A stretch of 64,000 nucleotides of DNA, taken from NCBI RefSeq assembly GCF_006874705.1, contig NZ_CP035382.1, positions 3,038,001-3,102,000 on the forward strand. The letters run 5' to 3'. The notes under the pieces were generated by a model. The model had not been told where the DNA came from. It did not search any database and worked only from the letters and a program-made list of their open reading frames with translations. Below, in pieces: positions 26,707 to 38,371 of the stretch (positions are counted from its first letter, which is position 1; each line of letters opens with the position of its first letter). A program made the translations under genes and the position numbers. Source of the stretch: Leclercia adecarboxylata. GTDB lineage: Bacteria; Pseudomonadota; Gammaproteobacteria; Enterobacterales; Enterobacteriaceae.

Positions 26707-27692
26707 TTCTTGCGGGACTCCTGAACAAGCAAGACGATAAGGTAGATACCGCCAAGACTGACGGTCACTACGCCCACCGGAAGTTGATACGGCATAAACA
26801 GCTGCTGGGCGCAGAGATCCGCCGCTAGCAGCAGCAGCGATCCGCACAGCGCCGACTGGGTTAACCCCCAGCGGGCGGTACCGCTCAGACGGCGGGCGAT
26901 ATGCGGTGCTACCAGCGCAATAAAGGAGATCGGCCCGGCAATGGCGGTGGCCGCGGCGGTTAACACCACCGCCACCAGCATCAGCATCAGACGCGAACGC
27001 TCGACGCTGACGCCCAGCGCGCAGGCGCTGTCGTCACCCATCTCCAGCAGACGCATCCGTTTTACCAGCAGTAATGCGCAGACAAACATCAGCAGGATCA
27101 GCGGGGCGGCGGGCAGGGTTTTGGCCCACGTCAGGCCGTTGAGCGACCCGGCGAACCACAGCCCGGCAGAGAGCGAGGTCTCCAGCGACGCCTGCAATAG
27201 CAGCCAGGTGTTAAAGGCCATCAGCATGGCGCGCATGCCGATGCCAATGATGATCAGGCGGAAGGTTTCAATGCCGTCGCGCCAGGCCAGCGCCCAGACG
27301 ATCAGCGAGGTGAGAATACCGCCCGCCATTGCCGCCAGCGTAATGGCCGTCAGGTGCTGACCAAACAGCACCATCGCTACCAGCACGCCGCTCCATGCCC
27401 CGGTGTTAAAGCCCATCACGTCCGGACTGCCGAGGGGGTTGCGCATCAGCGACTGGAAAATCGCGCCGCTGATCCCAAGGGCCGCGCCGACCAGCAGGGC
27501 CATCATCACCCGCGGTAAACGCCATTCGGTGACCACCATGGTGATATTACGCGGCGCACTGCCGGTCAGGGCATTGAAGACCTGAGCGAAATCGAGCGTC
27601 ACCGCCCCGCTGCGCAGGCTAAACAGGGCCACGCCGAGACTGACCAGAACCAGCATCAGGCAACTGATAACTAAACGACGGGACGGGGCCAT
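26703..27692 (-). CDS. fepG: Ferric enterobactin ABC transporter permease FepG
   Basis: 329-aa inner-membrane permease of the BtuC/FecCD family, with about ten membrane segments and motifs GAALGISGAIFQSLMRNPLG and GPISFIALVAPHIAR. It pairs with FepD. The ATG at 27692 overlaps the fepD stop by one base (TGATG); a longer reading would lie entirely inside fepD. Confidence 0.95.
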   Translation of the reverse strand: MAPSRRLVISCLMLVLVSLGVALFSLRSGAVTLDFAQVFNALTGSAPRNITMVVTEWRLPRVMMALLVGAALGISGAIFQSLMRNPLGSPDVMGFNTGAWSGVLVAMVLFGQHLTAITLAAMAGGILTSLIVWALAWRDGIETFRLIIIGIGMRAMLMAFNTWLLLQASLETSLSAGLWFAGSLNGLTWAKTLPAAPLILLMFVCALLLVKRMRLLEMGDDSACALGVSVERSRLMLMLVAVVLTAAATAIAGPISFIALVAPHIARRLSGTARWGLTQSALCGSLLLLAADLCAQQLFMPYQLPVGVVTVSLGGIYLIVLLVQESRKK

Positions 27693-28696
27693 CACAATCC
27701 ACCTCCGCGCTTGCGGCGCACCAGGAAAATCAGCACCGGCGCGCCGATAAAGGCGCTGACCACCGACACCCGCAGCTCGCCGGGCACCAGCAGACGCCCG
27801 ATAATATCGGCAAACAGCAGCAGGGCAGGCGTGGCAAGCAGCGTCACCGGCAGGGACCAGCGGTGATCGGCTCCCACCAGCCAGCGCGCCATGTGCGGCA
27901 TCATCAGGCCGATAAAGGCGATGGGGCCCACCACCGCCGTGGCGCTGCCGCACAGGACGGTAATGGTCAGTAATCCGAGAAACTGGGTGCGCGCCACGCG
28001 GCTGCCGAGGGCGGTGGCGGTGTCGCTGCCGAGGCTCAGGCTGTTGAGCGCCCGGCTTAACAACAGCGCTACGGCGGCGGCGATCAGCACCGGCACGCTC
28101 ACCACCTGTAACGTTTGCAGGGTGCGGATATCCAGCGAGCCCGCCTGCCAGAAGCGCAGCTGGTCGTAGACGTCCGGGTTGAGCAGGGCGATGCCGTTGG
28201 AGAGACCGTCCAGGACCGCCCCCAGCGCTACGCCCGCAAGCGTCAGGCGAACCGGGCTAAGCTGGCCCCCGCCCTGGCTGCCGGTAAAGGCCACCAGCAG
28301 CGAGGCGGCAAAGGCCCCGCACAGCGCCATCACCAGCTGTTCGCCGGGGGAGGATAAGCCAAACAGCGCCGCGCCCAGCACGATGGCGAAGCTGGCCCCG
28401 GCGTTAACCCCGAGAATGCCCGGGTCGGCCAGCGGATTGCGGGTCAGGGTTTGCATCAGCGCGCCGGCGAGACCGAGAGCGGCACCGGCCAGCAGTCCGG
28501 CGAGGGTGCGCGGAAGTCGGGCATCCCGCACGATGGTGCAGTCGGCGCTTTGACAGGTGGCGGTGAGGGCATCGACCACCACGGAAAACGGCAGCGGTTT
28601 CGCACCCACCGACAGGCTGAGGGCGACGGCAAACGCGAGCAGTAACAGTAAACCGGGCACGGCAAGGGCGCGTGACGCGGAAGAGGAGTACGACAT
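27692..28696 (-). CDS. fepD: Ferric enterobactin ABC transporter permease FepD
   Basis: 334 aa, the E. coli length. BtuC/FecCD family: GAALGLAGALMQTLTRNPLA, FTGSQGGGQLSPVRLTLAGV and GPIAFIGLMMPHMAR. ATG 28696 (MSYSSSASRA) has GGAC upstream; an in-frame ATG at 28708 lacks a ribosome site. First gene of fepDGC, divergent from entS across a Fur box. Confidence 0.95.
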   Translation of the reverse strand: MSYSSSASRALAVPGLLLLLAFAVALSLSVGAKPLPFSVVVDALTATCQSADCTIVRDARLPRTLAGLLAGAALGLAGALMQTLTRNPLADPGILGVNAGASFAIVLGAALFGLSSPGEQLVMALCGAFAASLLVAFTGSQGGGQLSPVRLTLAGVALGAVLDGLSNGIALLNPDVYDQLRFWQAGSLDIRTLQTLQVVSVPVLIAAAVALLLSRALNSLSLGSDTATALGSRVARTQFLGLLTITVLCGSATAVVGPIAFIGLMMPHMARWLVGADHRWSLPVTLLATPALLLFADIIGRLLVPGELRVSVVSAFIGAPVLIFLVRRKRGGGL

Positions 28697-28713
28697 AGCA
28701 ACGTCCATGATTT

Positions 28714-28738
28714 GATAATGATAGTAATTATCGTTATC
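28714..28738. promoter_or_regulatory. Fur box between fepD and entS
   Basis: GATAATGATAGTAATTATCG followed by TTATC, two overlapping near-consensus Fur 19-mers in the divergent promoter region. Confidence 0.85.
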
Positions 28739-28807
28739 TATCTTATTTAGCTATGTTAGCATGTGCGGCCATGGAATTGGTACAAAAGAAACCATTAAGG
28801 CTTTGTA

Positions 28808-30043
28808 ATGACCCGACAATCCTGGCTGCTCAATCTGAGTCTGCTGAAGACCCATCCGGCGTTTCGTGCTGTTTTTATTGCCCGTTTTATCTCCATTTTA
28901 TCCCTTGGCCTGCTCGGCGTGGCCGTACCGGTCCAAATCCAGATAATGACCCACTCCAGCTGGCTGGTGGGGCTCTCCGTCACCCTGACCGGTGGAGCGA
29001 TGTTTATCGGTCTGATGGTCGGCGGGGTGCTGGCGGATCGCTACGAGCGTAAGAAGCTGATTTTGCTGGCGCGCGGCACCTGTGGGGTGGGCTTTGTCGG
29101 GTTATGTTTGAACGCGATGCTGCCGGAGCCGTCGTTAATCGCCATCTATGCCCTGGGCCTGTGGGACGGCTTTTTTGCTTCCCTCGGGGTAACGGCGCTG
29201 CTGGCGGCAACGCCGGCGCTGGTGGGGCGCGAAAACCTGATGCAGGCCGGCGCCATCACTATGCTCACCGTGCGTCTGGGCTCGGTGATCTCGCCGATGG
29301 TCGGCGGCCTGCTGCTCGGCACCGGGAACGTCGCCTGGAACTACGGCCTGGCGGCGGCGGGTACCTTTATCACCACCTTAACCCTGCTGCGCCTGCCTTT
29401 ATTGCCACCTCCGCCGCAGCCGCGTGAGCATCCGCTGAAATCCCTGATGGCGGCGATCCGCTTTCTGTTCAGCAACCCGCTGATTGGCGGCATCGCCCTG
29501 CTGGGTGGTCTGCTGACGATGGCGAGCGCGGTGCGGGTGCTCTATCCGGCGCTGGCGATTGAGTGGCAGATGAGCGTGTCGCAGATTGGCCTGCTGTATG
29601 CGGCGATCCCGCTGGGTGCGGCTTTTGGCGCGCTCACCAGCGGCAACCTGGCGCAGAGTGCGCGGCCGGGGCTGATTATGCTGGTGGCAACCCTGGCCTC
29701 GTTTATTGCGATTGGTTTCTTCAGCCTGATGCCGTTCTGGGCCCTGGGCGCGATCTGCCTGGCGCTGTTCGGCTGGCTGAGCGCGGTCAGCTCATTGCTG
29801 CAATACACCCTGATCCAGACCCAGACCCCGGAAGCGATGCTCGGGCGCATCAACGGCCTGTGGACGGCGCAAAACGTGACCGGGGATGCGATTGGCGCCG
29901 CCATTCTCGGCGGGCTGGGGGTGATTATGACCCCGGTGGCGTCGGCCAGCAGCAGCGGGTTTATGCTGGCGATGGTGGGGGCAATACTGCTGGTGGGGTT
30001 AGCGGAGTTGCGCCGGTTCCGGCAGGAGCCTGCTCCGGTTTAA
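28808..30043 (+). CDS. entS: Enterobactin exporter (MFS)
   Basis: 411-aa major facilitator with twelve predicted membrane segments that exports enterobactin across the inner membrane. The MFS loop motif [12 protein letters not shown] lies between segments 2 and 3. Start: ATG 28808 with TAAGG upstream. Divergent from fepD under a shared Fur box and convergent with fepB, with a REP pair between. Confidence 0.93.
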   Translation: MTRQSWLLNLSLLKTHPAFRAVFIARFISILSLGLLGVAVPVQIQIMTHSSWLVGLSVTLTGGAMFIGLMVGGVLADRYERKKLILLARGTCGVGFVGLCLNAMLPEPSLIAIYALGLWDGFFASLGVTALLAATPALVGRENLMQAGAITMLTVRLGSVISPMVGGLLLGTGNVAWNYGLAAAGTFITTLTLLRLPLLPPPPQPREHPLKSLMAAIRFLFSNPLIGGIALLGGLLTMASAVRVLYPALAIEWQMSVSQIGLLYAAIPLGAAFGALTSGNLAQSARPGLIMLVATLASFIAIGFFSLMPFWALGAICLALFGWLSAVSSLLQYTLIQTQTPEAMLGRINGLWTAQNVTGDAIGAAILGGLGVIMTPVASASSSGFMLAMVGAILLVGLAELRRFRQEPAPV

Positions 30044-30055
30044 TGCGGTGGAATG

Positions 30056-30140
30056 TGCCGGGTGGCGGCTACGCCTTACCCGGCCTACAACACCCACAAC
30101 CGCACGAACCGTAGGCCCGGTAAGCGCAGCGCCACCGGGC
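30056..30140. repeat. REP pair (BIME)
   Basis: Two inverted REP units between the converging entS and fepB genes. Confidence 0.87.
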
Positions 30141-30153
30141 ACAAGGCCGCACC

Positions 30154-31113
30154 TTACTTAAACAACCCCTCTAAACGCTCCAGCACCCGCATCGCACTGA
30201 AATAATCCAGGCGGAAGGTCTCGGTGCCCAGCGCCCAGACGCGTTTGTTTTGCACCGCCGGGAGATGGGCCAGCAGCGGGTTGGCGTAGATCGCATCCAC
30301 GTCCTTCTGATCCCCGGCAAACAGGAACAGCCCTTCGCCGTTCAGCCCGGTCGCCAGATTTTCTCCCCCTAACTGCACAATGTCGTGGCGTTTGCCCTGG
30401 CTCTGCGACGGGTTCAGCCCGGCGGGCAGAGTGGCAAGAGAGAAGCCCAGCTGTTGCAGCAGCTTGCCCTGCGCCGACTCGGCGGTCCACAGGTTGGCGC
30501 TGTGGGCGGCGGCGGTATAGACAATGGCGTTCACCGGCTGCGGCGGCTGCTTCAGCTGCTGTTTGACCCGGGTGAGCTGTGTATCAAGTTCCGCAATCCG
30601 CGCGGCGGCCTGCTGCTCCTGGCCGGTGAGGGTGCCCAGCTGGGTCAGCAGCGCCTGCCAGCTTTTGTCGTCGTAGTTGATCACCAGCGTTGGGGCGATA
30701 GCTGAGAGCTGATCGTACAGCGCCACGGCAGAATCCCCACCGGTGGCGCTGACCAGGATCAGATCCGGCATCTGGGCGGCAACGGCTTCGGCGCTCGGCT
30801 CACCGATATACAGGCGCGCCAGCTTACGCTGTTTTGCCACCTCGCCCCACTGGCGCAAAAAGCCCTGATCGTCCGCCACCCGGTTATTCGGCGTGGTGGC
30901 GCCGCTGGCAATCACCGGGGCATCAATCGCCAGCAGGGAGCCGGTGAGGGTCACGCTGGTGGAGACAATCCGCGTCGGTTTGCTTTCCAGCGTGTGGGTT
31001 CCGTGGCTGTCAGTGACCTGACGCGGCCAGTCGGCGGCAAGCGCTGAGGTTAATCCTGAAATTAAAAGTCCGGTTAAAAGCAGGGTGTTACGACAAACAG
31101 CGGGCAGTTTCAC
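30154..31113 (-). CDS. fepB: Ferric enterobactin periplasmic binding protein
   Basis: 319-codon binding protein that carries ferric enterobactin from FepA to FepDGC. Signal peptide ends [11 protein letters not shown]. Mature sequence has [20 protein letters not shown] and [20 protein letters not shown], nearly as in E. coli. Start: GTG at 31113; AGGA lies about ten bases upstream. It is alone on its transcript and divergent from entC across a Fur-controlled region. Confidence 0.95.
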   Translation of the reverse strand: MKLPAVCRNTLLLTGLLISGLTSALAADWPRQVTDSHGTHTLESKPTRIVSTSVTLTGSLLAIDAPVIASGATTPNNRVADDQGFLRQWGEVAKQRKLARLYIGEPSAEAVAAQMPDLILVSATGGDSAVALYDQLSAIAPTLVINYDDKSWQALLTQLGTLTGQEQQAAARIAELDTQLTRVKQQLKQPPQPVNAIVYTAAAHSANLWTAESAQGKLLQQLGFSLATLPAGLNPSQSQGKRHDIVQLGGENLATGLNGEGLFLFAGDQKDVDAIYANPLLAHLPAVQNKRVWALGTETFRLDYFSAMRVLERLEGLFK

Positions 31114-31140
31114 TAAGGGGCATCCTGTTTTCGTTGAAGT

Positions 31141-31274
31141 TAATGCTTCTCATTTTCATGAATGAGCCGCAGGGTTGCAAGCGATAGTCGCACAAGTTGC
31201 GCTGTAGGCGGTTGACACCATCGCGCTCTGGGATTAGGTTAGCGAGCGAAAATATAAATGATAATAATTCTTAC
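31141..31274. promoter_or_regulatory. fepB-entC divergent control region with entC promoter and Fur boxes
   Basis: Plus strand entC promoter: TTGACA (31212-31217), 17-base spacer, TAGGTT (31235-31240). A good Fur box AAATGATAATAATTCTTAC covers 31256-31274, just downstream. On the fepB side AATGCTTCTCATTTTCATGA (31142-31161) is a weaker Fur-like site. Confidence 0.75.
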
Positions 31275-31300
31275 TGCTTTTATCATTTCAGGAGGATGAT

Positions 31301-32476
<1,176 letters not shown>

Positions 32477-32485
32477 GGATTAATC

Positions 32486-34084
32486 ATGACCCTTCCCTTT
32501 ACCCGCTGGCCCGATGAATTCGCCCGCCGCTATCGTGAAAAAGGTTACTGGCAGGATCTGCCTCTGACAGAGATTCTGACCCGCCACGCCGACAGCGATG
32601 CGCTGGCGATTATCGACGGCGAACGCCGCATTACGTATCGCCAGTTCCAGCAGTGCGTCAATAACCTCGCAGCCGCGCTGCAGGCGCAGGGGATCCAGCG
32701 GGGCGAAACCGCTCTGGTGCAGCTGGGGAACGTCGCCGAGTTCTATATCACCTTCTTCGCGCTGTTGCAGGTGGGCGTGGCTCCGGTCAATGCTCTCTTC
32801 AGCCATCAGCGCAGCGAGCTGAACGCCTACGCCAGCCAGATTGAGCCCGCGCTGCTGATTGCCGACCGCGCCCACGGGCTGTTTGCCGGCGACGACTTCC
32901 TCAACACCTTTGTGGAGCAGCACCGCTCCGTGCGCGTGGTGCTGCTGCGCGGCGAAGGGCTGGAGACGGCCATTGCCCGTCCGGCGGAGAACTTTATCGC
33001 CAGCCCGACCCCGGCCGATGAGGTGGCGTTCTTCCAGCTCTCCGGCGGCAGTACCGGCACGCCGAAGCTGATCCCGCGCACCCACAACGACTACTACTAC
33101 AGCATTCGTCGCAGCAACGAGATCTGCGGTATTAGCGCGCAAACCCGTTACCTGAACGCCCTCCCGGCGGCGCACAACTTTGCGATGAGCTCCCCGGGCA
33201 CGCTGGGGATCTTTATGGCCGGGGGCTGCGTGGTGCTGGCCAACGATCCGAGCGCCACGCTCTGCTTCCCACTGATCGAACAGCATCAGATCACCGTCAC
33301 CTCGCTGGTGCCGCCGGCGGTCAGCCTGTGGCTACAGGCTATTGCAGAAGGGGCTGGTAATGCCCAGCTGGCCTCGCTGCAGCTGTTGCAGGTGGGCGGA
33401 GCGCGACTCTCCGCCACCCTGGCTGCCCGTATTCCGGCGGAGATGGGCTGCCAGCTCCAGCAGGTGTTCGGCATGGCCGAAGGGCTGGTGAACTACACCG
33501 CGCTGGATGATGCCCCGGAACGCATCATGAATACCCAGGGCCGCCCGATGTGCCCGGATGACGAAGTGTGGGTGGCCGATGAGCACGGCAATCCGCTGCC
33601 GCGCGGCGAGGTGGGGCGTCTGATGACCCGCGGGCCTTACACCTTCCGTGGCTACTACAAGAGCCCGGAACACAACGCCAGCGCCTTTGATGCGAACGGC
33701 TTTTACTGCTCCGGGGATCTGATCGCCATTGACGAGCAGGGCTATATCACCGTGCAGGGTCGCGAAAAAGATCAGATCAACCGCGGCGGGGAGAAGATCG
33801 CCGCCGAAGAGGTGGAAAACCTGCTCCTGCGCCACGAGGCGGTGATCCACGCCGCGCTGGTCAGCATGGAGGACAGCCTGCTGGGCGAGAAGAGCTGTGC
33901 GTATCTGGTGGTGAAACAGCCCCTGCGCGCGGTCGAGGTGCGCCGCTTCCTGCGCGAGCAGGGGGTTGCAGAATTCAAACTGCCGGATCGCGTGGAGTGC
34001 CTGGAGGCACTGCCGCTGACGCCGGTAGGCAAAGTCGATAAAAAACAATTACGCCTGTGGCTGGCCGAACGGGCGCAGGGCTGA
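32486..34084 (+). CDS. entE: 2,3-dihydroxybenzoate-AMP ligase
   Basis: 532-aa adenylating enzyme that activates 2,3-dihydroxybenzoate and loads it on the EntB carrier domain. Adenylate-forming motifs: [57 protein letters not shown], and the C-terminal catalytic Lys in TPVGKVDKK. Ten bases after entC. Confidence 0.96.
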   Translation: MTLPFTRWPDEFARRYREKGYWQDLPLTEILTRHADSDALAIIDGERRITYRQFQQCVNNLAAALQAQGIQRGETALVQLGNVAEFYITFFALLQVGVAPVNALFSHQRSELNAYASQIEPALLIADRAHGLFAGDDFLNTFVEQHRSVRVVLLRGEGLETAIARPAENFIASPTPADEVAFFQLSGGSTGTPKLIPRTHNDYYYSIRRSNEICGISAQTRYLNALPAAHNFAMSSPGTLGIFMAGGCVVLANDPSATLCFPLIEQHQITVTSLVPPAVSLWLQAIAEGAGNAQLASLQLLQVGGARLSATLAARIPAEMGCQLQQVFGMAEGLVNYTALDDAPERIMNTQGRPMCPDDEVWVADEHGNPLPRGEVGRLMTRGPYTFRGYYKSPEHNASAFDANGFYCSGDLIAIDEQGYITVQGREKDQINRGGEKIAAEEVENLLLRHEAVIHAALVSMEDSLLGEKSCAYLVVKQPLRAVEVRRFLREQGVAEFKLPDRVECLEALPLTPVGKVDKKQLRLWLAERAQG

Positions 34085-34094
34085 GGAGCAGAAG

Positions 34095-34949
34095 ATGGCA
34101 ATTCCAAAATTAACCGGTTATGCGCTGCCAGGGGCAGCAGATCTGCCGACCAACAAAGTCAGCTGGACGATGGAGCCCGCGCGCGCCGCGCTGCTGATCC
34201 ACGATATGCAGGAGTATTTTCTCAACTTCTGGGGCGATAACTGCCCAATGATGGCCCAGGTAGTGGCGAACATTGCCCGCCTGCGCGACTACTGCAAACA
34301 GCAAGGGATCCCGGTCTACTACACCGCCCAGCCGAAAGAGCAGAGCGATGAAGATCGCGCCCTGCTGAACGATATGTGGGGACCGGGCCTGACCCGCTCC
34401 CCGGAGCAGCAGCGCATTGTCGCGGAGCTGACCCCGGATGACGCCGACACCGTGCTGGTGAAGTGGCGCTACAGCGCGTTTCACCGCTCGCCGCTGGAGC
34501 AGATGCTCAAAGAGAGCGGCCGCGATCAGCTGATCATCACCGGGGTGTACGCCCATATCGGCTGCATGACTACCGCCACCGACGCCTTTATGCGCGACAT
34601 CCAGCCGTTCTTTGTCGCCGATGCGCTGGCGGACTTCACCCGGGATGAGCACCTGATGTCGCTCAAGTATGTGGCCGGTCGTTCCGGTCGCGTGGTGATG
34701 ACCGACGAACTGCTGCCGTCGCTGCCGGCCAGTAAAGCGGCGCTGCGGGAGCTGATCCTGCCGCTGCTGGACGAGTCCGACGAGCCGATGGATGACGAAA
34801 ACCTGATCGACTACGGTCTGGATTCAGTGCGGATGATGGCCCTGGCGGCGCGCTGGCGCAAAGTGCATGGCGATATCGACTTCGTGATGCTGGCGAAAAA
34901 CCCGACCCTGGATGCCTGGTGGGCGCTGCTCTCCCGCGAGGTGAAATAA
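34095..34949 (+). CDS. entB: Isochorismatase / aryl carrier protein
   Basis: 284 aa, bifunctional. The N-terminal isochorismatase (ALLIHDMQEYFLNFW; ITGVYAHIGCMTTATDAFM) makes 2,3-dihydro-2,3-dihydroxybenzoate; the C-terminal aryl carrier domain has DYGLDSVRMM with the phosphopantetheine Ser at 244. It is a substrate of EntD and EntE and partner of EntF. Stop and entA start overlap (TAATG). Confidence 0.96.
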   Translation: MAIPKLTGYALPGAADLPTNKVSWTMEPARAALLIHDMQEYFLNFWGDNCPMMAQVVANIARLRDYCKQQGIPVYYTAQPKEQSDEDRALLNDMWGPGLTRSPEQQRIVAELTPDDADTVLVKWRYSAFHRSPLEQMLKESGRDQLIITGVYAHIGCMTTATDAFMRDIQPFFVADALADFTRDEHLMSLKYVAGRSGRVVMTDELLPSLPASKAALRELILPLLDESDEPMDDENLIDYGLDSVRMMALAARWRKVHGDIDFVMLAKNPTLDAWWALLSREVK

Positions 34950-35698
34950 TGCTGGATTTCACGGGGAAAACTGTCTGGGTGACCGGGGCCGGAAAAGGCA
35001 TCGGTTACGCCACCGCGCGGGCGTTTGCTGAGGCGGGCGCAAAGGTGACAGGCTTTGACGTCGCCTTCCCGCAGGCGAGCTATCCCTTTGCCACCGAAGT
35101 GCTGAACGTGGCGGACGCGGTACAGGTGAACGAGGTTTGCGGGCGTCTGCTGGCGACGATCGATCGTCTGGATGTGCTGGTCAATGCCGCCGGGATCCTG
35201 CGGATGGGGGCGACCGATCAGCTCTCGCAGGACCACTGGCAGGAGACCTTTGCGGTCAACGTGGGTGGGGCCTTCAACCTGTTCCAGCAGACGATGGGCC
35301 AGTTCCGTCGTCAGCAGGGCGGGGCGATTGTCACCGTGGCGTCCGACGCGGCGCATACCCCGCGCATCGGCATGAGCGCCTACGGTGCTTCGAAAGCGGC
35401 GCTGAAAAGCCTCGCCCTGACCGTCGGCCTCGAGCTGGCGGGCAGCGGCGTGCGCTGTAATCTGGTGTCGCCGGGCTCTACCGATACCGATATGCAGCGC
35501 ACCCTGTGGGTGAGCGATGACGCCGAGCAGCAGCGTATTCGCGGCTTTGGCGAGCAGTTCAAGCTCGGCATTCCGCTGGGAAAAATCGCCCGTCCTGAAG
35601 AGATTGCCAGCACCGTGCTGTTCCTCGCTTCTGACCACGCCAGCCACATCACCTTACAGGATATCGTGGTGGACGGTGGCTCGACGCTGGGGGCCTGA
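34949..35698 (+). CDS. entA: 2,3-dihydro-2,3-dihydroxybenzoate dehydrogenase
   Basis: 249-aa short-chain dehydrogenase that oxidises the dihydrodiol to 2,3-dihydroxybenzoate with NAD. Motifs: VTGAGKGIGYA, VNAAGIL, catalytic S/Y/K with SAYGASKAALKS, and VSPGSTDTDM. The start overlaps the entB stop by one base. Confidence 0.96.
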   Translation: MLDFTGKTVWVTGAGKGIGYATARAFAEAGAKVTGFDVAFPQASYPFATEVLNVADAVQVNEVCGRLLATIDRLDVLVNAAGILRMGATDQLSQDHWQETFAVNVGGAFNLFQQTMGQFRRQQGGAIVTVASDAAHTPRIGMSAYGASKAALKSLALTVGLELAGSGVRCNLVSPGSTDTDMQRTLWVSDDAEQQRIRGFGEQFKLGIPLGKIARPEEIASTVLFLASDHASHITLQDIVVDGGSTLGA

Positions 35699-36112
<414 letters not shown>

Positions 36113-36115
36113 TAT

Positions 36116-36139
36116 CAGGGCGAGAATATTCTCGCCCTG
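36116..36139 (+). terminator. Palindrome after entH, possible terminator
   Basis: Perfect inverted repeat CAGGGCGAGAAT/ATTCTCGCCCTG four bases after the entH stop. It lacks an uninterrupted T-run, so it may stabilise the 3' end rather than terminate. Confidence 0.5.
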
Positions 36140-36271
36140 CGTCATTTATTTTAATCTTAACGAAATTAGCATCACTATTTTCTTAAAATTCCCCTTTTAA
36201 TTGCGGCAGGATGGTCGCTGTTACGGTTTTTCGTTATGCTGCCCGGCGGGATGAATATAATGGAAATGACA

Positions 36272-36790
36272 ATGGAAAAAATGCGATATATTACGGGAGC
36301 GCTCGCTGCATCATTATTATTATCAGGATGCGCCACCTACTGGGGAAAAGTACCTTATACGCCGCCGCCGGATTCCGAGCAAAACACGGCAAATGTTCGC
36401 ATGATCGGTAACCCGCCTGGATTTACGATCAGTCAGCACGGCAAAAAAGATGGTGCGGTTGATTTTACCAGCGTCGTGGTGTTACGGCCTACCCACGATC
36501 TGGGGTTCCCGAAAGCCAGCAATGACCCGGATCGCTATAAAGAAACCTATTACGACGCGAAAGTGTATGCCGGAACGCCGACCCGGGTGGGGTTCAGGTT
36601 CCTCTATGGCTGTAACTTTGTGAGCTATACCTTTGTGCCGCAAAAAGGTGAAACCTATGAGTTTCGCCTTTCAGTTTCGGATAAGAGTGGTTACTGCGTG
36701 CTGTATGCGACCCATTTAAAATATGACAGCGAAAACCAAATCTACCTGGACGAAAAGGTCGAAAAATATGAAGGTTACACAAGTAAATAG
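36272..36790 (+). CDS. Putative lipoprotein of unknown function
   Basis: 172 aa from ATG 36272. Signal with lipobox LLSGC (Cys20), so a lipid-anchored envelope protein. The mature part includes RFLYGCNFVSYTFVPQKGET and a second Cys pair region (SGYCVLY), perhaps a disulfide. Several ATGs are clustered (36251-36281); GGAA six bases before 36272 decides weakly. Its 3' end overlaps the next lipoprotein gene by 23 bases, so the two are likely coupled and may act together. Family not recognised. Confidence 0.62.
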   Translation: MEKMRYITGALAASLLLSGCATYWGKVPYTPPPDSEQNTANVRMIGNPPGFTISQHGKKDGAVDFTSVVVLRPTHDLGFPKASNDPDRYKETYYDAKVYAGTPTRVGFRFLYGCNFVSYTFVPQKGETYEFRLSVSDKSGYCVLYATHLKYDSENQIYLDEKVEKYEGYTSK

Positions 36791-37148
36791 TCTCGGTGTG
36801 AAAATACCGGGGCTTATTTTGTTGGGCTTATTTTGTATGGCTATGCTCAGCGGTTGTATAAGGAATGTCGATCGTACGCAACAGGGAACCGTCAGTAAAC
36901 TCCAGGAAAGCGACCTGGATAAAAAGTTGGTGACGGGTAAAACAACCAAAAAGGATGTGTTACTGCTGTTAGGGCGACCCGATATTCCGCAGGATTACAA
37001 CCATCAGAATACGTGGTTATATCATTCGAAGGTTAAAGGACGCGCGCTGTATGTGGTCGTTCCTGTGTTTTATGATGAGTCCGTAACGCTGGTACTGACT
37101 TTTAATGAAAATAAAATACTTACCCACCGGGAATATAAAAAGGCGTAA
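36768..37148 (+). CDS. Putative BamE/SmpA-like lipoprotein
   Basis: 126 aa from ATG 36768. Basic N-terminus, hydrophobic segment and lipobox MLSGC. The mature part, VTGKTTKKDVLLLLGRPDI followed by TWLYHSKVKGRA and LTFNENKIL, has the small alpha/beta layout of BamE/SmpA-like domains (helix after T-K-x-D-V, then a beta hairpin). Overlaps the preceding lipoprotein gene in another frame. The role is unknown; it is not bamE itself by length or context. Confidence 0.62.
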   Translation: MKVTQVNSLGVKIPGLILLGLFCMAMLSGCIRNVDRTQQGTVSKLQESDLDKKLVTGKTTKKDVLLLLGRPDIPQDYNHQNTWLYHSKVKGRALYVVVPVFYDESVTLVLTFNENKILTHREYKKA

Positions 37149-37194
37149 TTATATCCCTTTGCTTTAACTGGGTATCCACCCGCAAACGTGGGTT

Positions 37195-37228
37195 TTGTAG
37201 GCCCGGTAAGGCGAAGCCGCCACCGGGC
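37195..37228. repeat. Single REP unit
   Basis: TTTTGTAGGCCCGGTAAGGC followed by GAAGCCGCCACCGGGC, between the lipoprotein pair and the converging peptidase gene. Confidence 0.8.
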
Positions 37229-37245
37229 GCACAACTGCACAATGG

Positions 37246-38358
37246 TTACAACATCGACACCACCCGCTTTAACAACCTGATCCGCGGTTCAATCGACGCC
37301 TTATCCAGCCACTCCGCCGGGCTGTGGAAACCGGCGCCGATCGGGCCAAAACCGTCGAGGGTCGGGATACCCAAGGCCGCGGTATGGTTCGCATCGCTGC
37401 CGCCGCCGACCGCCTGCCAGGTAATGGCGATCTCCTCTTCGCGTCCGGCTTGCTCAACCCGTGCCATCAACGCACGCGTCTCATCGCTGGTGGCCATCGC
37501 CGGTTTGTGGTTGATGCGGGTGAGAGTGGTGGTCACCCCGTCGAGAAAACCTTTCGCACATAATGCCTCCAGCGCCTGATGCACCCGGTCGTATTCGTCG
37601 TTTTCCCAGAAGCGCACGTCCAGCTCGGCGTCGGCGATGTCGGCCACCACGTTTCCCGCGCTGCCGCCTTGGATCACCCCGACGTTCAGCGTGGTGCCGC
37701 GCGTCAGGTCGGTCAGCCCGTTAATCGCCAGAATGCTGTGGGCCAGCGCCACGATCGCCGAACGGCCTTTCTCCGGGTCGTTACCCGCATGGGCCGCCAC
37801 GCCGCTGAAGTGCAGCTGATAGCCGGCCATCCCTTTACGCGCTTTCACCAGCGACCCGTCGGCGCGGGCGGCTTCGCACACCAGCACGCAGCGGGACCGT
37901 TTTGCCAGCTCGCCGATCCATTCGTGTGAGTAAACGGAACCGGTCTCTTCATCCGGGTTCATCGCCACCGCAATCGACAGCCGCTGTTTATCAGCCACGT
38001 CCAGCCCGCGCATCGCCCACAGAATATTCAGCAGGCCGCTCTTCATGTCCGAGACGCCAGGGCCGTACAGCCGGGTGTCATCCTGACTTAACGGACGCGC
38101 TGCCGCCGTGCCCGGGGCAAACACCGTGTCGAGGTGGCCCACCAGCAGCACGTCGAATTTTTCCGCCTGCGGCTTGTTGGTAACAAACACGCCGGGGCCC
38201 ACCCGATCGCCCAGATCAACCTGTTCGGTATGCCAGCCTTCGGCCTGCCACAGGCGCTGCATAATGCCCGCCACCGTCGCCACGCCGTCGAGGGTTTTGG
38301 TCCCGCAGTCGACATTGACCAGGGTTTTCAGCTCTTCAATGTAGTGTTCAAGATTCAT
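37246..38358 (-). CDS. M20 family metallopeptidase (carboxypeptidase G2-like)
   Basis: 370-aa zinc aminoacylase/carboxypeptidase. Metal-site motifs: VGHLDTVF, GPGVSDMKSG, NPDEETGS, and the final His in GAGFHSPAEW; a dimerisation domain lies between. No signal peptide, so cytoplasmic. Closest type: glutamate carboxypeptidase/ArgE-like. It is downstream of two YjiG/YjiH-type membrane genes, 13 bases away, parallel to E. coli yjiHG-iadA, where a dipeptidase fills this slot. This suggests dipeptide or acyl-amino-acid use. Confidence 0.86.
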   Translation of the reverse strand: MNLEHYIEELKTLVNVDCGTKTLDGVATVAGIMQRLWQAEGWHTEQVDLGDRVGPGVFVTNKPQAEKFDVLLVGHLDTVFAPGTAAARPLSQDDTRLYGPGVSDMKSGLLNILWAMRGLDVADKQRLSIAVAMNPDEETGSVYSHEWIGELAKRSRCVLVCEAARADGSLVKARKGMAGYQLHFSGVAAHAGNDPEKGRSAIVALAHSILAINGLTDLTRGTTLNVGVIQGGSAGNVVADIADAELDVRFWENDEYDRVHQALEALCAKGFLDGVTTTLTRINHKPAMATSDETRALMARVEQAGREEEIAITWQAVGGGSDANHTAALGIPTLDGFGPIGAGFHSPAEWLDKASIEPRIRLLKRVVSML

Positions 38359-38371
38359 CAGCGATCCTTTT

